Shown in pieces: positions 31,261 through 43,386 of a stretch of DNA of 64,000 nucleotides; positions within the stretch are counted from its first letter, which is position 1; each line of letters starts with the position of its first letter. Below the pieces are notes generated by a model that searched no databases, had not been told where the DNA came from, and saw only the letters and a program-made list of their open reading frames with translations. Origin of the DNA: Kalaharituber pfeilii (taxonomy: Eukaryota > Ascomycota > Pezizomycetes > Pezizales > Pezizaceae); assembly GCA_015179045.1 (NCBI GenBank), contig WHUZ01000023.1, positions 620,001 to 684,000 of the forward strand. The letters run 5' to 3'. A program made the translations under genes and the position numbers.

Positions 31261-34200
31261 TCATTTGTGGCTTGCGGCAGATTTCCCAGTGTCCACTTGT
31301 CCCTTAGGCTCGTTAACTTGCTTTAGATATGCTTCCACCAGTAGTTCTGCCATTTCCTGATATCCAAACTCTACTGCCAGAGCAATTGAACAAGTGACAT
31401 TTGTATTGGCTTTCTTGCGAGATGTTGAGATACCATGGGGAGCTTATCAAAGCCATGGTTTGAACGGCACTTTTCATGTCCCACTATAGCATTGTGCGCC
31501 AACAGGACTTTCACAATCCCAGGAGTATCTGGATTTTGTGACCTAAATCTTCGAACTACATGCAAAAGGGCTGTCCGCCCTTTGCCATCGGGCCGGTTGG
31601 CCTCAGCTCCTACTGCAAGAAGCTGATTCATAACCCCAATATGGCCTCCTGCTACAGCATAGTGCAAGGGTGTCAAATCTTTGTGATCGGCTTTGTTGAC
31701 CTTCACTCCTGCTTCTCGGAGCTGCGTTACAACCTCAATGTGGCCTTTTTCTGCAGCCAAGTGCAAGGGTGTCTTTCCATCGTCATCGGCTCTGTTGACC
31801 TCTGCTCCTGCTTCTAGGAGCTGCTTTACACCCTCAATGTGGCCAGCTGCTGCAGCGTAGTGCAAGGGTGTCTTTCCATCGACATCGGCTCTGTTGACCT
31901 CTGCTCCTGCTTCTAGGAGCTGCTTTGCAACCTCAATGTGGCCAGCTGCTGCAGCCCTGTACAAGGGTGTCATCCTAAATTTATCGCCTCTGTTGACCTC
32001 TGCTCCTGCCTCTAGGAGCTGCTTTGCAACCTCAATGTGGCCATTTGCTGCAGCCCTGTGCAAGAGTGTCTTCCCATCGTCATCTGCTCTGTTGACCTCT
32101 GCTCCTGCTTCTAGGAGCTGCTTTACAACCTTGACATAGCCTTGTTTTGCTGCCCAACACAAGAGTTCATCCTGATCTTTCTCGACGCTTCTCTCTTGGA
32201 GTCGTTTCCACGCCTTTATGTGTCCATTTCGGGCTGCCTCATCCAATGCCTTAGAAAGTGTTTTAGGTAAAAAATTTTCTCTTGTTAGTATGTAATTGAT
32301 GCTGTTCACTTGTCCAGCATTTGCAGCTGTTATTAGTAAGGAACTCCAATCCACGGGAGCTCCAGCAAGCACTAGTCGATCAAAGATCGATAGATGACCT
32401 CCAGCACAAGCACAATGTAGTGCATTGCTCAGATATTCTGGATTGTAATCAAGCTCTGCCCCCACTTGCAATATGTGTTCGACAGTTCTGAGATGACCCC
32501 TTGCAGATGCGGCCATGAGAGCTGTTTGTTTTTCTCCTGTTTCATGCAAGCGAAATTCAAAATCCAACTGCGAGCCTTTGCTAAGGTAGAGGTCGACAAG
32601 ATAAGGGTATCCAAGTGCAGCAGCGACTAGCAGAGGCATCTCTGAAACATGGCATTCATATTTTGTACCAACAGAAGCATGGCAAAGGAAAGCTTCTACA
32701 TACTGAGCCGAGGAAACACCCTCTGAGGATACCTCCTGAAATGTCAGTTGAACTAGGGCCTCATGTGAGTTCTGAACTGCCCATTTGAAGCGCTCGTGAT
32801 GAGGATCAGCTATCGATGATGAATGTGATGCCCATGGGAGGTTGATCATGTCAAGGCGATTAAGAACCAAGTTTCTGAACCACGTCAAATATGGATTTTT
32901 AGGTGTGGAGGATATGCACGTTATTGGTAGACTGCGGCAATGGCTGAGCCAGTACTCAATAACATACTCGAATAAAGTAGACTTGTGCATATGAGACGTA
33001 GCTGCATCTGAGTCCGTATTCCCCTTTCGGTTGAACATCTTCAAGTTGGCCTGAGTGGGAACATGTTCTTCCAAGGGTTGTGCAAGAGCATAACGGGAGG
33101 CTGCAGTTGCAACCCAGTTTGACTGCAGCTCTATTGGAATCCAGTTGGATACCGGCATTGAGAGTACCGATCGTTTTGGCTTTGCAATTGGTATCGATTC
33201 AGCAGTAGCGGATTCAGTGGTAGTGGATTCAGCAGTAGCCAGGGCAACCTGAGCTCGAAAGTCCTGGAAATGCAAGTATTGTAGACATCTTTGCGCCAGG
33301 TGTAGTTCCGTAGCTTGTGGTTCAATTCGAAATACCTCAAGTGGTGCTGGCATTTTGTACGTGCATAGAAAGGTCACAACAGTGGAATGTATGAACCGAA
33401 CAATTGATGAATCATGGACTGGCCCTTCGATTACTAAAAGATTTCCACAGGCCTCAATAACCTTGTCCAGATTTGCCGGAATACGATCTAGTCCTTGCAT
33501 TCGTGTTCTATCATCATCTGTGATCACAACTGCTTCGACGAGTTCACGTAGTGATAACCGCCTCCTTGCCATCGTAATCCACTGGAATGCCTCTACGGCA
33601 ATATCCTTGTTACGTTCCCTGATAATGCGTTCAAGTATCCTGATGTATGTCTCATCTAGATTGCGAGGCAGTGACCGTAAGGTCTTCCGGATCTCCTCAT
33701 CATTGATCTTGCTGCAGATATCATGTATCTGTAGGTAAACCCACAGGAACCTGAGTTATTACTGTCAGGTACTTGCCTCTGAACTGCTTGAAATCCAACG
33801 ATAGATCATGTACTTACATTCCTTCAACACCAGTCATCAAAGCCTGCTTAATATCCTTCACAATGGCTGGATTCTGGACTTGTAATCTCCCATCCTTTAA
33901 ACGCTGATCCAATGATGCATCAATATATCCCTCAATCTCAGGGCGAAACTTCACATCATCAAGTGAAATTGAGACAGCATTTGTGAGGTTTCTGGTTAGA
34001 TAAACATCTTTGCGGCTCGAAATGTAGACTTTGATACAACGTGATATGCTCAATAACTTATTTAGTAATTCAAGTAGCTGTGCTTGGATGTCATTGTGAC
34101 ATTCATCGATCCCATCAAGTATCAGATAGATGTGATTGGGAAGTTTGCAAGTACGAATGAAGAGGTCTTGCCAGTGGTGTGTCGAGGGGATGTGGTTGTA

Positions 34201-35929
34201 TTGTTCGAAGAATCTCACCAGATTTCCTTCGAATTCAGTGGAACCATGAAATACTGAGAGTATTTGTTTAATCAAGCTTCTTATAATTTCCTCGAAGTTG
34301 AGTGAACGAGGGTCAAAGAAAGTACAGAAAAAGTATCCAATGAACGTTTTTCTAGATCCACTGTTGATTTGCTGGGCACAGGCATCTAGGAGGTGCTTCA
34401 CAACAGCGGTTGATAAAACCGATTTTCCTGATCCCGCTGTAGCGACGAATAGACAATATAGAGGAAGCAGTTAGTGAGTGCTTGCCTATACATGAACCTG
34501 GTTAAAAATGTACATACGTATTCCATAGCACCAGAGTACAGAAGAGCAGCTAGATTGTACCCATTCTCTGTATTCGCTCATCTCGAACAACCATTCACCA
34601 GTACGTGGATGGCTGACTTTTGCAAAATCTAAGAATGTTGCCGTATGATTATAATCAGATATCTGTTTCAGTAGCCTTCGGCGTTCCTCAACTATGCAAT
34701 GCGTTTCATTAGTTTGACTTCTTAGGCTCAGGGACAGGGATTGAAAGCTGGTTAACGTACGATTTTGCTGCGCCTTCTGCTTTAGTTCTAATTGCAACAA
34801 TTTGTTGTCGACTTTCTTCCATTGTTGCAACTGATGTTCTGCATTCCCTGAAGTACACGAGTAAGAACATTGAGATTTTCGCATAATCTACTTGTATCCA
34901 GGAGAGGTATATTGGTCGGCTTACCTTTTGCATTTGCCTCGAGTCTCAGCCTCCATTGCCTGTTACGAGTCCATTCCTGCACCTCTTCTTCTCTGTGTGC
35001 TTCCCAATTGATATTGAAAAGCATCTGCTGCTGCCTCCCTTTTCTTGCCGCACCCTCCCTGGCCAGAATAATCTGGTAATCCACGATCTTCTGCTGGATC
35101 GTGAGCGTTTTCTCCACATCTTGCAGTTCATGCTGAAATGGCTGCAAGAGTGCTCTAAGTATCATTGAAGTGCCTGAACATTTCATTAGCAAGATTCTAG
35201 CATCATCATTTGTTGAATCTCGAGGTAAATATAAGCATATTTTCCAACTTACTTGACTTGCGTAAATAATCAAGAGCACTTGTGCAGAACTCTACCGTCA
35301 CGGCATAGTACTGAAAGATGGCATCCTGAAGGCCCTGGTAGTTTGGCCACAAATCCTGAAATTCCTTGAATACAGGACATATCATCCCCAGTTTTTCAAG
35401 TAAATCGGTAAGAGAGCTGAAGAATCGAATGTAATTTTGAGCTGTCTGTTCCAGCATGTCATGTCAGTACTAGATCGCATAATCTGCTTCCTTATATGGT
35501 GAATGGATCCAAAGAGGTCCATTGACTTGTCAGGTGCCCAGCAATTCATACCAGTAACAAAATCTTCACACCTCCCCACACCAAGGCCGAAATACATGGA
35601 CTGTGCTGAATCATGGTATCCACAATTCCGGAGAATTGCTGGACTGATTGCAAGAAACTTTCACAGCGTTTGATTTTTTTCTCTGAAACTTTTGCATCCT
35701 TCAGGGCTTTTGTCAGTTCTATAATGTTGTCTGGGTTTTCAGTTTGGCTGAGTGTGTGTTGCTGCTGAGGTGATAGCGATTTGCTGAATGTATCAACAGC
35801 ATCAATTAAGTTCTGCCGCCCACTACAAGGAGTAATTGTCAGTATCCGAATAACACAGAGCGAAATCCAGCGACATGACTATGCAACTTACATCTCTCGT
35901 GGAACTTGGGAGCCAGGCTGCTGAGCCAT
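31261..35929 (-). CDS. DUF7708-NACHT-ankyrin STAND protein (NLR-like)
   Basis: Splicing in one frame: 35929-35892, 35822-35552, 35445-35253, 35173-34925, 34847-34518, 34436-33818, 33750-31485 and probably 31413-31261. The first intron junctions give the classic N-terminal region (NLIDAVDTFSKSLS ... LVWGGVKILLL), which I assign to DUF7708, and the fifth junction rebuilds Walker A GIPGSGKS (about residue 358). Walker B is LILDGIDE (about 465), then YISSRKD (about 500). GMFLWVYLQI and LPRNLDETY mark the region after NACHT. Twelve or more ankyrin repeats follow; the 33-residue units at about 31600-32160 are nearly identical (QLLEAGAEVNRAD). Without the last intron the frame stops at 31371; the next frame still encodes ankyrin sequence (ALAVEFGYQEMAELL), so I favour an end at 31261 (about 1372 residues). 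The ligand is unknown; an NLR-like sensing role is inferred. Confidence 0.85.
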
Positions 35930-36279
35930 TTCCAGTGGCAGGGGGTTGCCGTTTGTGCTTGGCTATTCTGTTGAGCTTTTGGGTCTAATGGGTATCTGTA
36001 TGCCGAATTCGAAACCTGGAGATATTGCGAGTTGCGTTGGAGCCTAGATGCTATAGCTAGTCCAAGGTTAAACACTTAAGATACAGACATGTCATCTGCG
36101 GAAGTAGGTGTGGGCATGTACTACATTATGCAAGCGAGGGTACGGTGATCATGAGGCTCAATCTGTATCTGGACCAGCTCAGCCACTGGTCCCACCTCAA
36201 CCTAGCTAGGTCTCACCAATTAGAATAGCTTCGATGAGGCCCAGCGGCCTCCAATACTAGTAGCTGCGGGGTTACGTGC
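35930..36279. promoter_or_regulatory. Upstream region of the NACHT-ankyrin gene
   Basis: About 350 bp between the start ATG and an AT microsatellite. An alternative ATG at 36075 opens a frame that overlaps exon 1 but cannot join exon 2 without a stop, so it was not used. No clear promoter motif. Confidence 0.35.
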
Positions 36280-36372
36280 AATTTTTTTTATTTTTTTATT
36301 TTTTTATTTTTTATTTTTATTTTTATTTTTATTTTTATTTTTTTATTTTATTTTATTTTATTTTTTAAAAAA
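36280..36372. repeat. (T)nA microsatellite
   Basis: T-rich tract of TTTTTA and TTTTA units over about 90 bp, ending in a short A run. Low-complexity sequence, possibly grown from a retroposon poly(A) tail on the other strand. Confidence 0.85.
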
Positions 36373-36667
36373 AAAGCCTCCAAGTCAGCTGCCCAGGGAA
36401 CAACGCAACCAAAATACTAGTACTGTAGGTCAGAAAAAACATCAATCAAATTGCTCAAACATTTTCGCAAAAATACATGCGACTAAGTTATCAAGCCTCA
36501 GTACTTTCATATATTTACTCAGAATTGATTTTGAAATATTTGTGTTGAATAGGCTATCATTTTGGTAAAGGGTGTCGGTTGGCTGTTTGTTCTCATGTAC
36601 CCCCAGTCAAATAATAATTTGCAATTGGTTGATATCTTGGGGCCAGGCTATGCTCTGCTCACTGCTA

Positions 36668-37299
36668 TGGTGCCAGAAGTTGATAATCAACATGAAATTT
36701 GCGACACAACCAACGCAACGCAAAACCTATCAGCAACCACAACCTGATATGAACTAAGGTAGAAATATCAAAAATCTATACTATTTGAGACGCTCTATCA
36801 TGCTATGATATTTTCATGGCAAAATCTTTATTCGTTGTAAAACTGAAAAGGTTCAAAGTTTTTTTACTTTCTTAGGAAATGTAGCAAATGTTACATGCCA
36901 AGCCCCACACAAATGGATTAGACATCAAGAGGGTTCCCCCCTCTCGCACCGGCCGGTGACTCTTATATACATGATTTTTGAAGGCCTCTGTACCATATTG
37001 ATGGCATCCTTATATGCCTGCATAATACGAAGACAGTTATTATAATAGAGATGTCTGAAATAGAAAAAAGAGCTTTCGGTATAGTTTCTCATAGACCTGC
37101 AATAGACTCTGGAAAAACCTTCTATGAGTGGTGCGAGCGTGGGAGCTGTAGACGTAAAGCGAGCGTGTAATGCGACCGTGTAAAGGTGACCGTGGCTTAA
37201 GGGTTCACCGATTGCAAGCAGCAAAATGACACATATGGTGCTGCTTACTAATGCTGGCCGGGAATGTTACAATATGTTGATTATTAACTTCCGGCACCA
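36668..37299. mobile_element. Tc1/mariner-like non-autonomous element (632 bp)
   Basis: Flanked by TA (36666-36667, 37300-37301). Inverted ends TGGTGCC.GAAGTT.ATAATC are about 26 bp. The interior is a diverged relative of 51760-52539 (shared CTTTATTCGTTGTAAAACTG and GGTGCTGCTTACTAATGC). A minus-strand ORF at 36925-37224 keeps only the last part of the transposase remnant (YYNNCLRIMQAYKD). Confidence 0.82.
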
Positions 37300-37301
37300 T
37301 A

Positions 37302-38828
37302 CCCCGTGCACTGTGCCACTGCGATCTGAACCTTGACAGGACAAAGGAGGGTATTTTGATTTATTCTGGTACCAGTAATCATTCTGCGTGTCTGGAGATG
37401 CTTCTAAAAGTTCCAAAAGCTGTCTAAACTAGTCCGCTGCATCGTGAACAAGCTCATAAAGACAGACTCAGAATATTCTTTAAACACCGTGTTCGAAACA
37501 TCGAAGCATGACTACCCGGGGAGATCATAAGCAAGTCTTCTAAGAGCTCTTCGTCATCTTAATCCTCATCTGAATTCGGTAACATAGGCACGGCGTGAGT
37601 CTCGATAGCGGTCGTAACCACCCGTTCGATTTTGGCCTTCTCCGAGATGTGGGGCATAGTGAGGCTGCAGAAGTGACGATCTGCAATGGTAACTTTGGTA
37701 ACTCAGCTGTCGCCCGTTCGTTTAGGCTCAATTGGTTCCTGCTAGTAACGTATCATAGCGCTAGCGCAAAGCTGACAACCACAGAATACCCTTGTCACTG
37801 TCCAAGGCCAAAGTTACTACCGACTACCTACATATCTAGGCCTATGCATAAGCCCCTCTCCTCTACGGTACTACAACTCGTAGTAGCAGCCCTCTATGAT
37901 ACGAGCACCAGCCCAGTAGGAGTGTAGGGGTACTAGTAGGGGTAACGATCCTGCACTGACACGTTCACCACCACCGAGTTGCCTGCTTTAGCAATCAATA
38001 ACTCACAGAACATAGCTCTGGTGTGCGCGATGAATTAATCATGGGCTAAAATTGACGCGCTGAATCCAGATCTTCAAGAAAAAAAAAAGGAAAAAAATCT
38101 ACAGCATCTACTTTAACTGTGGCTTGATGCGCAGCGCCTGGGCGCCAGCCTGGCTACGCATTATTCTTCATATGCATATTCTGCGGAAATATATAGGCAA
38201 GAGACTGCAACCTTCGGCACACGTCACTACAATTGCTCGCTCTACATATTTGCTTCTTTGCATTGCACTCATTTCTGGAGCAGGGTATGATATGGAGTCT
38301 CCTCAAGTGGATCTATGGTGACGAGCTGGGATTTGAGTATATCTCCGGACACTTTGAGCGGACATACCGCCCCACTACCCCCCCCACTGCTGGCACCCTC
38401 ATCGTCGGCTGCCATAGCTCCTACGTCCACTGAACGTAATCCACTTCGCAGACGGATAAAACTTATATAGTATGCCTCCCTCCACCCTCCACCGGCTTCG
38501 TGCAGCCATTGCACATAGGATGCTTTAGAATTCGTCAATGAGCGTACCAGTGGCACTTCCACGAGTGGCTTTGCGACCGTCCACTTGATCGTCTGGGAAA
38601 ACTGGGTTCGCGCTGTTGCTTAAGGGCCACCAGGACGGAGGTATATACTTTCAAGAACGTACAGGCTGCCTAAAAAAATTCCGGATGCTGGCCAATTCCT
38701 CGAGCACCTCTACGACCCCCCATTACAACCACCGGTGCCATTCCCATTATGTGTTGAACCCCCCACCACCGCCTTCATCATGCATTTCGGCTTGCACGGA
38801 AGCTCCTCCTAGCTCTCGTGCACAGTTT
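37302..38828. other. Non-coding stretch
   Basis: No gene recognised. 38300-38830 is GC-richer, with several short ORFs on both strands lacking motifs. Confidence 0.4.
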
Positions 38829-39075
38829 TAGGCAAAATTCGCTTTGCAGATACCAATGCAGATATTCTTCTCCAGCTGCGCTCGGGTGAGACGGCCTCTA
38901 GCCGCAAGCATGTGGATAAAGGCCGTATCCTAACTGACAAGGATGTTATCGAGGGCATTGAGCGAGCAGAGAAGCAATGTACGGCAGAAACAGCGAAGGT
39001 CAAGCGCCGACCGGATGGGGTGGAGTCGAAGAAGCTGAACGACGAAGGAGGTCGAAGCATGGTGACACGAAATTG
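38829..39075 (+). pseudogene. Possible transposase C-terminal scrap
   Basis: An open frame reads GKIRFADTNADILLQL, then KGRILTDKDVIEGIERAEK and ends VTRN before a stop at about 39076. The ..RILTDKDVIEGIE..E.. segment resembles tails of fungal pogo-type transposases, but this is weak. It has no start codon and no upstream catalytic region. Confidence 0.25.
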
Positions 39076-39419
39076 ATGCTGCAATAAGGAGAAAAGGAGG
39101 CCACCACTGAAGCCACAAAAACCGGAGGTGCTGAGGGTGCTGCCTGGCTCTGAGGGCATCGAAGAGTAGGTGGAAGGCTGCTTTTGATGGGGAGCAGCTC
39201 ATGAAGATGCTGGATGGTATTAGATTACAGAAATTCGCTGGGGTATGTATATAGCCATGTGAGCTTCGGATTCCAGTGCTTACCATTGAGTAGATTGATG
39301 ATGAAGTGGTATAATGGCTTGGGCCAGTACAATGTATGCTATTGGGGGAGGAGGTGTGCGGGGGGGGGGGGGGTCGTCATAGGGGGGCATTCGATCTAGA
39401 ATGGGAATTTGACATCGGA

Positions 39420-40060
39420 AGTTTTATTTTTTTAATATTTATGATATCCCTCTTGACTCTGCAATATCTCATTGGTAGAGTAATACCTTTCACGATGCGT
39501 TTTTCCTTGTTATACAATAAATGGCGGTATGACATCACCTGCGGCGTTAATTGTCTCCAATACACTGCAGAATTCTCCGCTGCATTCATTCATGGCGGTA
39601 GAAGTATTACTGTGCCTACGCGTGCAACAGCTTTCTCCGTCCATCGCTACCAAATGTAATACCTTTCCCATCACAATTCCAAAGATTAGCCGGTGTTTCC
39701 TGGTAGTAGTGACAGATGGGGTCATTCAACAGCTTACGGAGTGCAGTCTAGACCTCCGGAATAGCTCCACCTTGCTTCCTCCGAATGCTTTTGATGCTCG
39801 GTCCACTCATAGGGTGCCGCTTGATAGAACGAGTCACCCGAGCCTATGCATGCTGTCGGTCGGTGAACTGAGCAATTCGATGGAATGAAAGTAAGGCTCA
39901 TAGGAAACCCACGCTGCGCCATGAGGCAATAGCGATCTGCTATTGCTTGCGGAGTGAACAATTGACGGTTTTGGTGAGGTGCTTGTCTCCTTCCTGCAAT
40001 CCTTCGGCGTCGCAACGACATCGTATAGAGGTCTGTAATACGAGCTGTCCATACTCAAGG
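39420..40060 (-). pseudogene. pogo-type (DDE_1) transposase remnant, copy B
   Basis: Counterpart of 125-830 without the retroposon insertion. Minus-strand pieces show LFTPQAIADRY then RGFPMSL (CENP-B-type helix-turn-helix region) and VLETINAAGDVIPPFIV (start of the DDE_1 domain). Frames are broken, so it is a pseudogene. It lacks the extra AAG residues found in copy A's NAAGAAGDV. Confidence 0.55.
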
Positions 40061-43000
40061 CATGTCCCGCACATGCTGTATAGGCCTTTTGGAGGTTATC
40101 TTCAGTCTATGCAGGCATGGTTTGAGAAGCATAGTGTAGTTAGGTCTCGTGATATGTACCGGAATAAGGGGGGTGCGGAGGAGCAGGGATATTTCGGTGG
40201 GCACTAAGCCATCCCTGTACACTAACCCATTAAGTAGTTAACGTATCAACCTCTCTACACTGTGAAACAACCCGTTCTGGAGCTTATTAACATGTCTCCA
40301 ACTCTCCGCAACACTCCACCTGCTCGCGCAATGGTTGTTTCAGTGTTATATTGTAATATATGGTTAGTAAAAGCTCGAGATTTGCAGTATCGTACTGCAC
40401 CTTCAAAATCTATAATCTAAATTTCCAGTCCTGCTCCAGATTGCCTATTTCAATCTCGTCAAATTTTGAATGCCGGTGACACCCAACTAGGTCAGAATTA
40501 AGCTCTGTAGATGTAGGAGCTTGTATGGGGGCTGCCTCTTTTCCTCCCAGATCCCTCTATCGAGTTCAACTTTGCAGGTTCCACATGCCCCCTCCCCCCG
40601 GACTATGAGCTTTAACTCTCGCTCAACATCAACGACTACAGCTCCTTGCTCACATTTCTGCACAAGCCCTCAAACACATCCCCGCCTGCCCCAAACACGG
40701 CTACCGTGTGCCTACTCCACCCATGGTCCAGTAACTGGTTGACGATTCCGGCTCGATTGCGCCACTACTGCCGCCACTACCGAGTAACCAACAAAAAAAC
40801 ACCAGTAACTGCTCGTTAACTCCTCTGCTAGTCTATATATTGATAGTTTGACAGAAAAGGGGAGAGGAACAATGTATAAGAGGCACCGCGGGTCCCATAA
40901 TGCTCGTTATCCAGGAGACAAGACTTTAGGAAGGCGGTGATTTCTCAGATGTTTCGTCGGCGGTAGGCACTCGAAATTTTCTAAGTATCTTTGTCTGTCA
41001 TCCCTCGTGTTCACAGCCGTCTTCTTCAACCCTTGTAGGAACTATCGGCATCCTGTACCGTGCAGTCTAGAACCAACCTCGTAGTTGTGGAGTAGCTTAG
41101 TCAGCCACCAAAGCGGTAGTCTGGTTCGAGACTGGTACCGTACAGTCGATGGGTCGGTGCAACCAGACTACTGGTACCGGTGGGAGTTGACGGCAACTGG
41201 TACTTGTTAAATTGCACGATTGCAGCCCAACCGAGCCAGTATCCTCAATCGGCTGATACTGGGCTATGAGTCGAATAGCTTGGCGATCTAACCTCTATAC
41301 AATGGTGGGGTGGATACGGCAGATGTGAATTCCGTTGAACTGGGGCTGCCAGAGGGGTTTAGGAGAGGAGTAGCTGCATCCACACAAGCCCCTATACCTA
41401 GAAACTTCAATTCAGAGCCAGCTGGGTTGGAATCGGAGTTGCCAGAGTCGGAATTAGAGGTTGCCAAGGTTGAAGCAGCCGTTTGTTAAAGAAATAGAAT
41501 TTAGGGTGTATATAGGAAGGTGCGTACAATTCTATGCTATAGCTCTCGAATTTTTATTAACCGTATATTGTAAACACTAGTACCATTTACCACTGTTGCG
41601 ACAGCAGATGCAGTGTTGCAGCGAGTGGACATTTCCTTGTGGGTTATTTCGGAGGATGCAGAGATGACACAACTGTAGATGCTATAGAGGTAGCCTTTTC
41701 GCTTTTTTTTCCCCTTCATATTCGGATTCAGTGCAGTCAATTTAGCCTATGATTAATCCACCGCTCATACAAGAGATATATTCTATGAGCTATTGGCTTG
41801 ATTGCGGATATTGCAGATTCGCGGGTGGTGAAGGTGTTGAAGGTGCTGGCTCCGCCGTATGATACACGCCTGAAACGTCCGATCCAGCTGGGTGCAGGTT
41901 CGTGCTATTTTATGAGCGGAATGCCACATCGCGACAGTGAATGTTCAGGGCTACGACCGTGGGGTTTGGTAATTCGCTGGGGGGTCACTACCGTACACTC
42001 CTCGGGGTTTCAGCTGAGACCTTGGCATATTTTATAATTAAAAAGATGGGCTAGCGAGGCATGCGCTGTCTTGGTAAGGATTGTTCTTATCTCCTCAGAC
42101 TCTTAAGTCATGACTCTTCAGTCATGTGCTAATGATACAAGTAAATAACTAACGTCTGAATAGTCTAGTACATAAAACATCTTCGAGGTCTAGCTAGCAC
42201 GGTTTAACTCCGGGTTTGGAGCAGCCTTTGTATGGTACTGTACAAGCTTTTGCTCCGAAAGAGCACAGCATGCCCAGAGCTGAATTACAGTATATACGTT
42301 GTTGCTCATCAGAGTAGGTCTAAACGGCTCTAATTCCAGCTTCGGCAATCTTGGTCCTTCTCGTAGCTTATCCGGAGCAGATTAAATAAGTACTTAAGTA
42401 CGTAGAAACCAGCTCCGGTGTTCGGTGCTGTGGGAGGCAGAAAGGAAGTGCGCAGAGGGGAAGGAGAAACGAAGGTAATAAGAGATAGGAGAAACGGTTT
42501 CTATATCTCAAAAAACAAAGGGACAACTGCGAAACCCAACAGACAAAAACCTGTGATACCATGATCCTCAACGATGATGTTCTTCTGATGAGGCCCCCCC
42601 TTCTGGCCTCAAGAAATATCCTTAACCTCCCAGTACCACTTCCGTTTCCAGCAATTACCTCCCCATACCTTGGAATACATTCTCCCACTGTAGACCAAGA
42701 TTCCCCGACAGTGCTGAGGAGCTCTCCAATTCGGAACTGGTTTTATGTACCACTCTTCCCACGTCAGCTAATCATTATCGGCATGTGACCCAGAGTCTGG
42801 ACACGAGAACAGGTAAGAATAACTTAGTCACGGTGGTCTCAGCACTGGTTGCTACCTACTCAAAAATTGCCATATGATACAAGTGGAACCACGCTAAACG
42901 CAGTACTGGGTGCCACCGAATGGCGAACAACACTAATAATGTTGAGGATTTAAGGCGTTTCGAGAAACTTATATATAATTGAGGTCTCAGGTACAAAGTG

Positions 43001-43386
43001 AGTGCAGATTTTGCTAAATAAGGGATAGAAAAATGTAAGTCACGTGATTATAATATGAATACTTACATAATTAAACAAGAAACTAGAAATATCTGTAGCA
43101 AACAAAAACATGTGCAATATAATTAATATGACGAAGACCAGAACGCAGAAACAGAACATTCTGGAAAGAGATGGAAAGAGATAGAAACAAATAGAAGCAG
43201 GTGGAAAGATTGCATGTTATACTATGCTGTTTTCAAAAATAACATAATCATCGATTGCTAAGCATGTAATGCAAGACAAAGGAAAAAACGCCACACCTGA
43301 GTACACTGTATAAACGGCTATAAGCAATGAGAAAAGATGGGCCCCGGGCGGTGTCCCAAGGCACCTCATGGTATCCACACCAGTTA
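40061..43386. other. Non-coding stretch of copy B
   Basis: Colinear with 831-3118, 9838-10687, 13266-13293 and 17122-17392 of copy A, with all insertion sites empty. The 79-codon ORF at 41798-42037 is the counterpart of 2837-3076. No gene is supported. B-only sequences lie near 42165-42250 and 42855-42905. Confidence 0.6.

Noticed and set aside
35839..36075. Alternative first exon of the NACHT-ankyrin gene starting at 36075
   Set aside because: Its phase at the 35891 donor gives a stop after joining exon 2; the ATG at 35929 gives an open frame that enters the N-terminal domain.
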